Positions 26,532 through 35,514 of a DNA stretch of 64,000 bases are shown here, one piece after another; within the stretch, counting starts at the first letter, position 1, and each line of letters begins with the position of its first letter. The notes beneath the pieces were generated by a model. It made no database searches. It had not been told where the DNA came from and was given only the letters and a program-made list of their open reading frames with translations. The stretch is from Mucilaginibacter lappiensis (GTDB taxonomy: Bacteria; Bacteroidota; Bacteroidia; Sphingobacteriales; Sphingobacteriaceae): positions 62,001 through 126,000 of the forward strand of contig NZ_FTMG01000009.1 in the NCBI RefSeq assembly GCF_900155965.1. The letters run 5' to 3'. The position numbers and the translations under genes are program-made.

Positions 26532-27269
26532 TTGAAGCTCTCCCTGGTTACAGTAGTTTATAATGCTCAGGATACCATCAAACAATGTATCCAATCTGTT
26601 ATCAGCCAAAACTACCCCAACCTGGAGTATATTATTATTGACGGCGGCTCCACAGACCATACGCTTCAGATTATTAATGAATATCGGGAGTATATCCAGA
26701 TTTTAGTTTCGGAACCGGATAAGGGCATATACGATGCTATGAATAAAGGTATCCGGCTGGCTACCGGCGATATAGTGGGTATGTTAAATGCCGATGATCA
26801 TTTTGCCGATGAGCGTGTTTTACATTCAATAGCCGGTGTATTTACGCAGCACGATGTAGAAGCATTGTACGGCGATCTGGATATTGTTGATCAACGCCAG
26901 CAGGTTATCCGTAAGTGGCGCTCCGGTAAATGTAATCACAACTCCTTTAAGCTGGGATTTATGCCACCGCATCCCACTTTTTATTGCAGGCGCAGCTTAT
27001 TTGACCAATTTGGTTTTTACAGTCTTGATCATGGATCGGCAGCTGATTATGAATTGATGCTCCGGTTAATGTACCGGCATCAAATCAGGAGTTATCATTT
27101 AAAAATGGTAATGGTTAACATGAGTGCCGGTGGCATCAGCAGCAAAAATTTAAAGAACAGGGTAAAGGCCTGGCAATTTGATTTGCTGGCTATGCGTCAA
27201 AATAAAATTCCGTTTCCCGTACTAACACTGGCTTTAAAGCCGCTCCGAAAAATAGTTCAATTTCTTTAA
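26532..27269 (+). CDS. Glycosyltransferase family 2 (WcaA-like)
   Basis: The longest frame begins with ATG at 26469, but its first 21 residues look like translated promoter region. The family start (KLSLVTVVYNAQDTIKQCI) follows a TTG codon at 26532, which I prefer; this gives 245 residues. GT2 motifs: NYPNLEYIIIDGGSTDHTLQ, DIVGMLNADDHFADERVL (DXD near residue 75), then a conserved FMPPHPTFYCRRSLFDQFG segment near residue 145. This subgroup often adds an early sugar in colanic-acid-like loci. It is divergent from the main operon and followed by the initiating WecA-type transferase. Confidence 0.85.
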   Translation: MKLSLVTVVYNAQDTIKQCIQSVISQNYPNLEYIIIDGGSTDHTLQIINEYREYIQILVSEPDKGIYDAMNKGIRLATGDIVGMLNADDHFADERVLHSIAGVFTQHDVEALYGDLDIVDQRQQVIRKWRSGKCNHNSFKLGFMPPHPTFYCRRSLFDQFGFYSLDHGSAADYELMLRLMYRHQIRSYHLKMVMVNMSAGGISSKNLKNRVKAWQFDLLAMRQNKIPFPVLTLALKPLRKIVQFL

Positions 27270-27285
27270 ATTCTACTTGAACTTA

Positions 27286-27320
27286 AATTATTTATACTCG
27301 TATAAGGAGTATAAATAATT
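27286..27320. repeat. Perfect 14-base inverted repeat, AT-rich hairpin
   Basis: 27286-27299 and 27307-27320 are exact reverse complements with a 7-base loop (GTATAAG). It lies between the GT2 stop and the WecA-like start. No T-run follows directly, so it is not a standard terminator; it may be a protein-binding site or an RNA processing hairpin. Confidence 0.7.
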
Positions 27321-27369
27321 ATAACCTGTTTTTATAAGATAGCCCCCGCTAACATTATAAAAGCATTAC

Positions 27370-28473
27370 ATGATAGAACTATTGCATCCTAACAACTTTG
27401 GATATCAGGTTTTAATACTTGTAATATCGACCCTTATAACCTGGTTAGCCATACCGTCCATTTTACATGTGGCACGTGCGCGTCATTTATATGATGATGT
27501 GGGGCATTTCCGCAAGCAGCATGACCACGGCATACCACGCTTGGGTGGTGTAGCTATATTTGTAAGCTTTATTATTACCACCCTTTTATTTAGTATTATA
27601 GACAAGGCCCTGCCCATCAGTTATTTACTGATAGCCTGCATTATTTTATTTGCCATGGGTTTAAAGGATGATCTTTCGGGCGTAAACTCCAGTACCAAAT
27701 TCCTCATCCAGTTTATTGTGGCAGCCATCCTGGTATTGCTGGGCGATATCCGGATCACCAGTATGTATGGCATATTCGGTATTTTTAATTTGCCCTATGT
27801 GCCCAGTGCTATATTTTCTATCCTGCTCATCATGCTGATCGTAAATTCCTTTAATCTGATAGATGGAATAGATGGCCTGGCCGCCACCACCGGACTGATT
27901 GTTAACGGCACGCTGGCTTTGATGTTTATGTCGGTAAAACAGTATGAACTGGCCGCTATTTGCCTGGCTATGATAGGGGCAGTAGCTGGTTTTTTACGCT
28001 ATAACATTACCCCGGCTAAAATATTTATGGGCGATACAGGAGCTTTACTGATCGGTTTGGTATCGGCAGTGATGGCTATTAAATATACAGAGATCAGTAA
28101 AATCAGTATATCGGATGTACCGCATCTGTTTACAGCGCCTGCGCTTACGGTAGCCGTACTGATAGGGCCTGTTTTTGATACCTTGCGGGTGTTCACACTC
28201 CGGATATTAAAAGGGGTATCGCCATTTGATGCCGACCGCAACCATATGCATCACCGGATGCTGAAGCTGGGGCTTACCCATTTGCAGGCTACACTATGCC
28301 TGGCAGGTATGAATCTCGGCGCCATTGGTTTTGTGTTGCTTTTCAGCGACCTGAGCAATACTTTTTTGATTTCGGCGATCTTATTAATCCCCATTATTTT
28401 TAACTGGATGGTTACTTTCTGCATCCGCTCCAAAGAACGTGAACAGGTAGCTTTACGAAACTTATTTGTGTAA
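27370..28473 (+). CDS. Undecaprenyl-phosphate GlcNAc-1-phosphate transferase family (WecA/TagO-like)
   Basis: 367 residues and about eleven helices. PNPT family motifs are in order: RKQHDHGIPRLGGVAIF (about residue 43), ILFAMGLKDDLSGVNSSTK (acidic DD, about residue 95), NSFNLIDGIDGLAATTG (about residue 158), AKIFMGDTGALLIG (about residue 218) and DADRNHMHHRMLKLG, the His-rich loop that separates WecA types from MraY. It transfers a sugar-1-phosphate from UDP-sugar to undecaprenyl phosphate, the first membrane step for the polysaccharide built by the neighbouring operon. No other initiating transferase is in the window. Confidence 0.92.
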   Translation: MIELLHPNNFGYQVLILVISTLITWLAIPSILHVARARHLYDDVGHFRKQHDHGIPRLGGVAIFVSFIITTLLFSIIDKALPISYLLIACIILFAMGLKDDLSGVNSSTKFLIQFIVAAILVLLGDIRITSMYGIFGIFNLPYVPSAIFSILLIMLIVNSFNLIDGIDGLAATTGLIVNGTLALMFMSVKQYELAAICLAMIGAVAGFLRYNITPAKIFMGDTGALLIGLVSAVMAIKYTEISKISISDVPHLFTAPALTVAVLIGPVFDTLRVFTLRILKGVSPFDADRNHMHHRMLKLGLTHLQATLCLAGMNLGAIGFVLLFSDLSNTFLISAILLIPIIFNWMVTFCIRSKEREQVALRNLFV

Positions 28474-28476
28474 AAT

Positions 28477-28567
28477 TCATTAAGGCATTAAGTTATTTAC
28501 TTTGTAGTCATTGGGCCATTATGTAATTAAAATGACCCAATAACTCAATGTCCCAACGACTTAATTA
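28477..28567. repeat. Word-array inverted repeat (CATTGGG/CATTAAG words)
   Basis: The left half (28477-28527) contains CATTAAGG, CATTAAG and TCATTGGGCCATTATG. The right half (28531-28567) contains the complements AATGACCCAATAA, CTCAATGTCCCAACGAC and TTAATTA. Pairing is good but gapped. It fills the gap between the WecA-like gene and gap. Confidence 0.65.
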
Positions 28568-28598
28568 CTAACTTTGACCTGTTTTTAAAACAGAGAGA

Positions 28599-29603
28599 AT
28601 GAAGATCGCTATAAATGGATTTGGCCGTATAGGTCGCATTTTTTTAAGAAATGTTTTAGCTAAACCCGGTATTGAGGTGGTAGCTATCAATGACCTTACG
28701 GATACGCAAACACTAGCCCACTTATTTAAATATGATTCCGTTCACCGCGGCTTTAAAGGCACGGTTGAGCATGATGCCAGCAACCTTTACATCAATGGGC
28801 ACCAAATAAAAGTATTGGCCGAGCGCGATCCACAGGCACTACCCTGGGGTAAACTGGATATTGACCTGGTGATAGAATCAACCGGGAAATTTACTTCCAG
28901 GCAAGGTGCCGAATTGCATTTAGCCGCTGGTGCCAAGCAGGTGATTATTTCGGCCCCATCCACTGATAAAAATGTACCAACTGTTGTATTGGGGGTAAAT
29001 GATGGCCTGGTCGATCTGCATTCACCCGTGTTATCTAACGCTTCATGCACCACCAATAATGTGGCGGCTATGGTGAAGATACTGGATGAGAACTGGGGAA
29101 TTATTGATGGCTACATCACTACCGTTCACTCCATGACCGGCGATCAAAACCTGCATGATGCTCCGCATAAAGACCTGCGCCGGGCAAGGGCGGCTTCGGC
29201 TTCTATTATACCTACTAGTACAGGTGCTGCCAAAGCTATCACCGCTATATTTCCGCATCTCGAAGGCCGTTTGGGTGGGGCTGGTATTCGCGTACCGGTA
29301 CTTAATGGTTCCTTAACAGATTTTACCTGCAGCCTTAAAAAGCAACCCACTATTGAAGAAATTAACCGGGCATTTAAACAGGCCGCCGATGGGCCTATGA
29401 AAAATGTACTGGAGTATACCGAAGATCCCATTGTATCAACCGATATACTGGATAATCCGCACAGCTGTATTTTTGACGCGCAGCTCACCTCCATTGTAGG
29501 GGGACTGGTGAAAGTGGTTGGCTGGTACGATAACGAAATGGGCTACAGCAGTCGCCTGGCCGATCTGGTGGAGGAAATAGCTAATTTAGAACCAAGAAGT
29601 TAG
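28599..29603 (+). CDS. gap: Type I glyceraldehyde-3-phosphate dehydrogenase
   Basis: 334 residues, normal length. The NAD-binding start MKIAINGFGRIGRIFLRNV, the catalytic cysteine in LSNASCTTNNVAAMVKIL (about residue 152), TVHSMTGDQNLHDAPHKDLR, and the C-terminal GWYDNEMGYSSRLADLVEEI are all conserved. It oxidises glyceraldehyde 3-phosphate to 1,3-bisphosphoglycerate; pgk, the next glycolytic step, lies 0.7 kb downstream. The last codons (EPRS) and the stop TAG at 29601 fall at the edge of a word-array repeat. Confidence 0.97.
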   Translation: MKIAINGFGRIGRIFLRNVLAKPGIEVVAINDLTDTQTLAHLFKYDSVHRGFKGTVEHDASNLYINGHQIKVLAERDPQALPWGKLDIDLVIESTGKFTSRQGAELHLAAGAKQVIISAPSTDKNVPTVVLGVNDGLVDLHSPVLSNASCTTNNVAAMVKILDENWGIIDGYITTVHSMTGDQNLHDAPHKDLRRARAASASIIPTSTGAAKAITAIFPHLEGRLGGAGIRVPVLNGSLTDFTCSLKKQPTIEEINRAFKQAADGPMKNVLEYTEDPIVSTDILDNPHSCIFDAQLTSIVGGLVKVVGWYDNEMGYSSRLADLVEEIANLEPRS

Positions 29604-29737
29604 AGTCAAGACATTAGAATCAAGAGCCAAGAATCAAGAAAATTGCTAACTAACAAATTAGAAAATGTTATGCATGCCAACAATAAATGATTTGCCTTTT
29701 TTTCTTGATTCTTGACTCTAATATCTTGACTCTTATA
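29599..29737. repeat. Word-array inverted repeat (AGAGTCAAGA/AATCAAGA words)
   Basis: Left arm 29599-29642 iterates AGAGTCAAGAC, TAGAATCAAGAG, CCAAGAATCAAGAA. Right arm 29697-29737 is its complement but lacks about one word (10 bases), so the arms pair with one bulge. The loop of about 55 bases has no ORF. The element separates gap from the acetyltransferase gene and carries the gap stop codon at its edge. Confidence 0.8.
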
Positions 29738-29744
29738 TGAAATT

Positions 29745-30179
29745 ATGATCAAATTTATAACTGTAGAGGACTTATTGCCTATCCGCAACGAAGTGCTGCG
29801 TGAAGGCAAACTCACCTTAGAAGAGTGCATTTTTCCGACGGATAAAATAGAGGGTGCTTTTCATTTAGGCTATTACCAGGATGATGAACTGGCTTGTATA
29901 GCATCGTTTCATCCCCAAAATTATGAAGGTTTCGCTGGTAAGGCCTACCAGCTGCGGGGCATGGCCACTACCGAAAAATATCAGGGTAAAGGACTTGGCA
30001 ACCAACTGGTAAATTTTGCCCTGGTTTACCTGCGCGGGCGAAAGACTAATTACGTTTGGTGCAACGCGCGTAAAAAGGCAGTGCCGTTTTATCATAATGC
30101 TGGTTTCGAGATCATTTCGCCGGAGTTTGAAGTGCCTGGAATTGGGCCACATTATGTGATGTATGTTAAAATAGCATGA
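29745..30179 (+). CDS. GNAT family N-acetyltransferase
   Basis: 144 residues. The acetyl-CoA binding motif A is visible as LRGMATTEKYQGKGLGNQLV (about residues 79-98; Q-x-x-G-x-G), followed by VWCNARKKAVPFYHNAGFEI, the usual motif B region near residue 120. The substrate cannot be assigned; small GNATs acetylate amines on metabolites or proteins. It sits between gap and pgk, but nothing in the sequence ties it to glycolysis. Confidence 0.85.
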   Translation: MIKFITVEDLLPIRNEVLREGKLTLEECIFPTDKIEGAFHLGYYQDDELACIASFHPQNYEGFAGKAYQLRGMATTEKYQGKGLGNQLVNFALVYLRGRKTNYVWCNARKKAVPFYHNAGFEIISPEFEVPGIGPHYVMYVKIA

Positions 30180-30280
30180 AGTTTGAGCCATTTTCAAACA
30201 CCTTTTTTACTTTTTCGTTAAGAATTAAGAATAAAATGTTGAATTTGCGCGCCTTACAGTAAATGACCCATATAATTAAT

Positions 30281-31471
30281 ATGAAAACAGTAGATCAAAT
30301 AAGTTTTGCAGGCAAAAGAGCCCTGATCAGGGTTGATTTTAATGTGCCTTTGGATAAGGATTACAACATTACTGATGATAACAGGATGACGGCTGCTTTG
30401 CCAACTATAAAAAAGATTTTAAAAGATGGCGGTAAGGTTATCCTGATGTCGCACCTGGGTCGACCAAAAGATGGTCCGAATGAAAAGGATTCCCTGAAAC
30501 ATGTTGTTTCGCATTTATCTGATCTGCTGGGTCAGCAGGTACAATTTGCTGACGACTGTATTGGCGCTGATGCTCTTGAAAAATCACAAAAATTAGGAAA
30601 AGGCGAGGTGCTTTTATTAGAGAACCTGCGTTTTTATAAAGAAGAAGAAAAAGGCGATGTGGCTTTTGCCGAAAAGCTTTCCAAATTGGGCGATATCTAT
30701 GTGAACGATGCCTTTGGGACCGCTCACCGTGCTCATGCTTCTACAGCAGTAATCGCACAGTTTTTCCCTGATGCCAAATATTTTGGTTACCTGATGGCTG
30801 CCGAATTAAACAATGCCGAAAAGATATTGAATGGCGCTGCTAAACCTTTCACCGCTATCATGGGTGGTTCCAAGGTTTCTGATAAGATCGAATTAATCGA
30901 AAAATTGCTGGATAAGGTGGATAACCTGATCATTGGTGGTGGTATGGCTTATACCTTTGCTAAAGCAGAGGGCGGCAATATCGGTACATCACTGGTTGAA
31001 GCCGATAAATTGGACCTGGCCATCAGCCTAAAACAAAAAGCTAAAGATAAAGGTGTGAACCTTTATTTACCGGTTGATAACGTTATTGCTGATGCTTTTG
31101 CTAATGATGCCAAAACCAGCGTTGCTAAAACCGGCGAAATTCCTGACAACTGGATGGGCCTGGATATCGGTCCGGAAACCGTTGCTATATTCAGCAAAGT
31201 GGTTGAGGAATCAAAAACTATTTTATGGAACGGCCCGATGGGTGTTTTTGAAATGGAATCATTTTTAGTAGGCACCAAAGCTATTGCCGAAGCGGTAGTT
31301 AAAGCAACCGAAAACGGTGCTTTCTCGCTAATAGGTGGTGGCGACTCAGCTGCTGCGGTTGCCAAATTTAATCTGACCCATGAGGTGAGCTATGTATCAA
31401 CCGGCGGCGGCGCTTTGCTGGAATACATGGAAGGTAAAGAATTACCGGGTGTAAAAGCCATAAACGAGTAA
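30281..31471 (+). CDS. pgk: Phosphoglycerate kinase
   Basis: 396 residues from the ATG at 30281 ([20 protein letters not shown]). An in-frame ATG at 30263 would add six residues not usual for the family. Conserved blocks: [74 protein letters not shown] and the nucleotide loop [14 protein letters not shown]. It makes ATP from 1,3-bisphosphoglycerate. A strong terminator follows. Confidence 0.97.
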   Translation: MKTVDQISFAGKRALIRVDFNVPLDKDYNITDDNRMTAALPTIKKILKDGGKVILMSHLGRPKDGPNEKDSLKHVVSHLSDLLGQQVQFADDCIGADALEKSQKLGKGEVLLLENLRFYKEEEKGDVAFAEKLSKLGDIYVNDAFGTAHRAHASTAVIAQFFPDAKYFGYLMAAELNNAEKILNGAAKPFTAIMGGSKVSDKIELIEKLLDKVDNLIIGGGMAYTFAKAEGGNIGTSLVEADKLDLAISLKQKAKDKGVNLYLPVDNVIADAFANDAKTSVAKTGEIPDNWMGLDIGPETVAIFSKVVEESKTILWNGPMGVFEMESFLVGTKAIAEAVVKATENGAFSLIGGGDSAAAVAKFNLTHEVSYVSTGGGALLEYMEGKELPGVKAINE

Positions 31472-31489
31472 TCGAATATCTTTTATAAA

Positions 31490-31532
31490 AACAAAAGCTC
31501 CCCGATTTTTAGGGGAGCTTTTGTTTTTTGTA
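31490..31532 (+). terminator. Rho-independent terminator after pgk
   Basis: The stem ACAAAAGCTCCCC / GGGGAGCTTTTGT, with loop GATTTTTA, is followed by TTTTT. The A-rich upstream side makes it usable in both directions, although the convergent GH18 gene ends further on. Confidence 0.9.
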
Positions 31533-31540
31533 GGGTTTGC

Positions 31541-31624
31541 GGGCTGCCATGCTGAGCTCCGTCGAAGCATGGTGTGCAGACCTCTGCACTCTACCCTTCG
31601 ACAGGCTCAGGGTGACATCCCTTT
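31541..31624. repeat. Palindromic intergenic repeat, CTTCGACAGGCTCAGG family, copy 1
   Basis: An imperfect 84-base palindrome. The left side GCTGAGCTCCGTCGAAG pairs with the right side CTTCGACAGGCTCAGGGTG, and a GC-rich centre lies between. A second copy in the same orientation, about 80 percent alike by eye, is at 41835-41922. Repeats with this core are widespread in Bacteroidota. Confidence 0.8.
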
Positions 31625-31642
31625 TGGGGAATTATTACTCAC

Positions 31643-32650
31643 TTATGGGTTCATGATCTTGATCAGATCCTTGGTTACCTTGTAATCAGGAACACGGAGT
31701 GTGTTGTCATGCATAGAGGTTAGCGGCGCATCACGGTCAATAGCATAACCAAAGGTGCCACCTTTTTTGCCTGAAGTTGGCTCCCAGCGGGCATAATCAT
31801 AAGCACGACCTGTACCATTCTCCGGGTAAGTAACATCATCCCAGTAATTGCTTGGGTAGCCGTTTTCTTCATAAAATGAAAACCCGGGTACAAACTGAGT
31901 TGAGGTAATGTAAGATTTAAACGTGTTCCATGTGCCTTGTAAGGTGGATGAGCCTCTGCCATAAGCCTGTAACCACACAAAGTCGATCATGGTATACACT
32001 TTTCTGAAAAGGCTGTTGGTACCGGTTTGGTTGGTATCAAAGGTAAGCAGTTTGCCGGTGCCCGATTTTGGCCCCAGGTAAGCCGAAAGTGCAGTGTAAA
32101 CGCCAGTCATATCAGTTAGCGTACTACCCGATGGATTGCTTTCCACATCAATATCATAACCATCCAAACCGTATTTGTTAACCACACTATCCATGATCAT
32201 TTTAGCAGTTGTCTGGTACCCAGCGGTGTTATGCGGTACGCCCGACGGAATATTCAGGTTGCCTGTGACAATTACTTTGGTGCCTTTGGCATGTAACGAG
32301 CTCACCCATGCCGGTACGCTGCCGGCAATAGGCGATGTTTTGTCAAAACAAAAAAGGATAAGTACGTCGAGACTATCGGGTACCAATGAAAAGTTAGAGC
32401 CATTTACACCAGGACCATAGCAAGGGCCCTGTACACGGTAAAAGCCTGCGCTAATTTCATGCTTGGTGGCTTTATAAGCAATCAGGTCGGCATTTGAAGC
32501 CATGGTTGTAAGCCCATTTTTAGATGCACCTGTAGTTAGTGATTTTGAGACAGTGTTTCCAGAGTTCTTTTTACAAGCCTGGGTTGTGAACAAAGCAGAA
32601 AGACCAATCAGCAAAAGACCGGCTTTTAATGAAGATGTGTTTTTTTTCAT
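31643..32650 (-). CDS. GH18-type glycoside hydrolase lipoprotein
   Basis: 335 residues from the ATG at 32650 (MKKNTSSLKAGLLLIG); the longer frame to 32707 adds 19 residues before the signal peptide. The lipobox is TTQACKKNSG (Cys at about residue 26). The GH18 catalytic signature D-G-x-D-x-D-x-E is complete in YGLDGYDIDVESNPSG (about residue 150), with the terminal Glu as acid/base. It is probably anchored to the outer or inner membrane face and cleaves beta-1,4-GlcNAc linkages in glycan or chitin-like material. Sequence around the active site differs from the two EndoF/H-like neighbours, so the substrate may differ. It is the last of four tandem GH18 genes. Confidence 0.82.
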   Translation of the reverse strand: MKKNTSSLKAGLLLIGLSALFTTQACKKNSGNTVSKSLTTGASKNGLTTMASNADLIAYKATKHEISAGFYRVQGPCYGPGVNGSNFSLVPDSLDVLILFCFDKTSPIAGSVPAWVSSLHAKGTKVIVTGNLNIPSGVPHNTAGYQTTAKMIMDSVVNKYGLDGYDIDVESNPSGSTLTDMTGVYTALSAYLGPKSGTGKLLTFDTNQTGTNSLFRKVYTMIDFVWLQAYGRGSSTLQGTWNTFKSYITSTQFVPGFSFYEENGYPSNYWDDVTYPENGTGRAYDYARWEPTSGKKGGTFGYAIDRDAPLTSMHDNTLRVPDYKVTKDLIKIMNP

Positions 32651-32797
32651 AATGGGGGATTTTAGAGGGTTTATGTTTGATGAAATTGTTTCTGAAATAA
32701 ATAACAAGGAGGTTGCATAGGAACCCTTCCGGAGAAGGGCCCTTATACAAACTAATCAACCTTACCCAGTTTCTCAAGCTGGATAATGCCTTATTCA

Positions 32798-34129
32798 TTA
32801 TTGAATTTTAACAGAGGTTACTTTATCATTGGCATTTGGCGACAAGGTGGTAAAGTCGGGCGTGTTTGCCGTACGTGTCCAGGATGTGCCGCCAAAGTTA
32901 TCGTTGATATACATGATCACTGTCCATCCCGATGGTACTTTTACCGATGATGCCCAGTTATCCACAAAACCATAAGCCTGTAATTGGGACAGGGTATAGG
33001 TGCCTTTAGGTATCAGGCTGGTAACCGTACCGCCATAATTAGTATTTTGATAAAAAGTTACGCCGGTGGTTGGAGTACCGCTGCCAGAGCCGTTCATAAG
33101 CTGAATGGCATTCCTTGACACTATAAATGGAGGAGTATGGTTATAATCGCGGCTCATGCGGTAAGCGCCAACGCCGGCAACCTTGTTGGTTTTGGCCCAA
33201 TTAGTGGCATAACTGTACAGATCGGATGTTGCTTGAGCATCGCCGCCTGATTGATCTTCAGTGCCATCGGCATGTTTAAAGCTATCGCCGTTAACCAGCA
33301 AAATAGTTTTATCCGATCCATAAGTAGAAGCTATCGAAGATAGTGGGAAGGAACTGCTGCTCCAGAAATGGCTTCCGGTAGTATAGGACTGGAATAATAT
33401 ATAGTCATAATTGCTTTTAGTGCCGGTTAAAGTATTGTTATCCAAAGATCCGTCGGTATCATAAAAGAATACCGGTTTTTTGCCCATGCTTTTGGTAACT
33501 GCCGAGGTAGAGTTCGGTCCGAACCATTTGGCCACCGATGTTAGTAAATTCGGATAACTGCTGCTGGTTACGTTTTTGTTGTCGATGGTACCGGATTCTA
33601 TATCCAGATCTATACCGTCTAAAGAATCGGCTACAATATGCTGGTTATACATCGCCTGCGACCAATGATCATAAGTGCTGGTTGAACTGGCAACGGTCTT
33701 GGTTGAAGTTGGCGTAGCCGGATCCTTGGATGATCCATCAAAATAGGCATCCTGCAGAAAGTGACACACCACTATCCTGGTTCCTTTGGCTTGTGCTGCA
33801 CGCCAATGAGATCTGGTGGCATCATTCCCGGCAAAAAACTCCAGAAAGTCGGTACTGTCTGGTGCATTGGCCGGATTATAACTGGCAGCAGGATCGGCAC
33901 CATCACCTACCAAAAAACCTACAAATATTTTATGTACACTATTTTTGTAAGCAATCAGGTCGGCATTTGAAGTGGCCGCCTGGGTTTTTAAACTATTCTT
34001 GGATGCACCAAGTGTTTGTAGTTTTTCGGCCGAGTTTCCGCTATCCTTTTTGCAGGATGAAGTAAGGGCAAGCGCCAACATACAGAGCATAGGCAATCCT
34101 ACCCTCGTTAAAAAAGCATTTTTTTTCAT
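32798..34129 (-). CDS. GH18-type lipoprotein with C-terminal beta/gamma-crystallin-like domain
   Basis: 443 residues. The signal peptide and lipobox end in LALTSSCKKDSG (Cys at about residue 26). The GH18 signature is in SLDGIDLDIESGTIDNK (about residue 172), with the acid/base Glu present. The last 85 residues (VTFYQNTNYGGTVTSLIPKG onward) form a beta/gamma-crystallin-like Greek-key domain with the YGG and WASSVKVPSGW motifs. Almost the same module ends the next gene. Such modules can bind calcium or glycans; which one applies here is not readable. The start ATG is at 34127-34129, followed by a basic N-region. Confidence 0.82.
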   Translation of the reverse strand: MKKNAFLTRVGLPMLCMLALALTSSCKKDSGNSAEKLQTLGASKNSLKTQAATSNADLIAYKNSVHKIFVGFLVGDGADPAASYNPANAPDSTDFLEFFAGNDATRSHWRAAQAKGTRIVVCHFLQDAYFDGSSKDPATPTSTKTVASSTSTYDHWSQAMYNQHIVADSLDGIDLDIESGTIDNKNVTSSSYPNLLTSVAKWFGPNSTSAVTKSMGKKPVFFYDTDGSLDNNTLTGTKSNYDYILFQSYTTGSHFWSSSSFPLSSIASTYGSDKTILLVNGDSFKHADGTEDQSGGDAQATSDLYSYATNWAKTNKVAGVGAYRMSRDYNHTPPFIVSRNAIQLMNGSGSGTPTTGVTFYQNTNYGGTVTSLIPKGTYTLSQLQAYGFVDNWASSVKVPSGWTVIMYINDNFGGTSWTRTANTPDFTTLSPNANDKVTSVKIQ

Positions 34130-34153
34130 AATAGTTTTTTTATAAACAGTTAA

Positions 34154-34240
34154 ATAGAGTCAAGAGCCAAGAGTCAAGAATCAAGAAAGGAGTGAAATTG
34201 ATCGATGACCATTTTTAACTCTTGATTCTCGATTCTTATT
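34154..34240. repeat. Word-array inverted repeat (AGAGTCAAGAG/AATCAAGAA words)
   Basis: Left arm 34154-34188 repeats AGTCAAGAGCCAAG, AGTCAAGAATCAAG. Right arm 34215-34240 is a shorter, diverged complement (AACTCTTGATTCTCGATTC). The loop is about 26 bases. It is located between two tandem GH18 genes. Confidence 0.7.
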
Positions 34241-34243
34241 TTG

Positions 34244-35482
34244 TTATTGAATTTTAACAGAGCTTACCACATCGTTCGCATTGGGCGACAGGGTGGTGAA
34301 ATTGGTAGTGTTGGCGGTTAACGTCCAGGAGGTGCCGGTAAAATTATCATCACTGTACATGGTCACTGTCCATCCCGAAGGAATTTTTACCGATGATGCC
34401 CAATCGTTCACAAACCCCAAAGCCTGCAACTGTGATAAGGTGTAATTGCCCTTGGCTATGTTGCTGGTAACGGTACCGCCATAATTGATATCCTGATAAA
34501 AAGTAACACCGGTAGCCGGTGGAGTAGTGCCGCCGCTGCCAAACACCGTAGCTTTACCATATAACGCGTTAGATACATTGCTCAGGTAAGTGTGCGAATC
34601 AGCATTAGGCAGATTATAGTACAGGTAGATGCCATAACCATCGCTTACTGTTTGTGTTGCTAATGATGCTGCTGTTGATGCGTCGGTGCTTTGGATATCA
34701 ATAGCAGCAGGACCCAGGTTGCTTTTAGCTAATCCCGGTACATTTGGGGCGCCGTAGCTGCCGTAATAAGCTTGCCAGCTATAATCAATTTTTGAGCCTA
34801 CGGTTACACCATTATAACTTAAGTTTGATGCGGCAGGGCCAATAAAATAAAAGGAGATCAGCTTATTGGGCATCAGCTGGCGTAGCGCGGTTACCAGGTA
34901 AACAAAAGAGCTAGAGTTGGGTTGCCCGGTGTTGTTGGTTCCGTAATCGGCATATTCATCGTCAAAATCAATACCATCCAAACCGTAGGTGGTTACAGCA
35001 TTTGCGAGTAGTTGGGCAAAATCCTGTGCAGCCTGCTGGCTCGGGAAGTTGGAGATACCTGCGCCTTGGTGATTACCCAGGATGGATAGCATTACCTTAA
35101 TACCCTTGGCTTGTAATGGCTGAATCTTAGTGGCCGCGTTGTTTAATACAGCAGTTACCTGCGGATTGAAAAATAATTCGGCCTTTTGGGTAGTGGTGTT
35201 GTAATTGATATTGGCCGCGAATATAATACCGATATCAAAAAGCTGCTCCCCGGTTGACAGGGTATAATTGCCTACATTAAGAATATCGTTATTGTTCACC
35301 TCTACATAACAAACACCTTTAGGACCGCTAACGCCAATGGCATTGGTGCCCAATTTTGATGAAGCAGTGTTTGTTTTTGCATTAGGGGTAAGGTCTTTTT
35401 TACAGGCTGCTGTACACATTAGCGCAAAGCCAAATAGGGCTACAGCTATCCTGTTAAAGGATAAATTGATAGATGTTTTCAT
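34244..35482 (-). CDS. Endo-beta-N-acetylglucosaminidase (EndoF/EndoH-like GH18) lipoprotein with crystallin-like tail
   Basis: 412 residues. The signal peptide and lipobox end in LMCTAACKKDLTP. The catalytic motif YGLDGIDFDDEYADYG (about residue 165) matches the D-G-x-D-F-D-x-E form found in EndoH and EndoF1, enzymes that cut between the two core GlcNAc residues of N-glycans. Supporting blocks are VMLSILGNHQGAGISNFPSQ and LRQLMPNKLISFYFIG. A beta/gamma-crystallin-like module (VTFYQDINYGGTVTSNIAKG onward) occupies the last 85 residues. Its catalytic part is nearly identical to the next gene, a recent tandem duplication. N-glycan scavenging from eukaryotic glycoproteins is the likely role. Confidence 0.87.
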   Translation of the reverse strand: MKTSINLSFNRIAVALFGFALMCTAACKKDLTPNAKTNTASSKLGTNAIGVSGPKGVCYVEVNNNDILNVGNYTLSTGEQLFDIGIIFAANINYNTTTQKAELFFNPQVTAVLNNAATKIQPLQAKGIKVMLSILGNHQGAGISNFPSQQAAQDFAQLLANAVTTYGLDGIDFDDEYADYGTNNTGQPNSSSFVYLVTALRQLMPNKLISFYFIGPAASNLSYNGVTVGSKIDYSWQAYYGSYGAPNVPGLAKSNLGPAAIDIQSTDASTAASLATQTVSDGYGIYLYYNLPNADSHTYLSNVSNALYGKATVFGSGGTTPPATGVTFYQDINYGGTVTSNIAKGNYTLSQLQALGFVNDWASSVKIPSGWTVTMYSDDNFTGTSWTLTANTTNFTTLSPNANDVVSSVKIQ

Positions 35483-35514
35483 GTCGGTTTCTATTGGTTT
35501 TTCAAGGGTAAATT

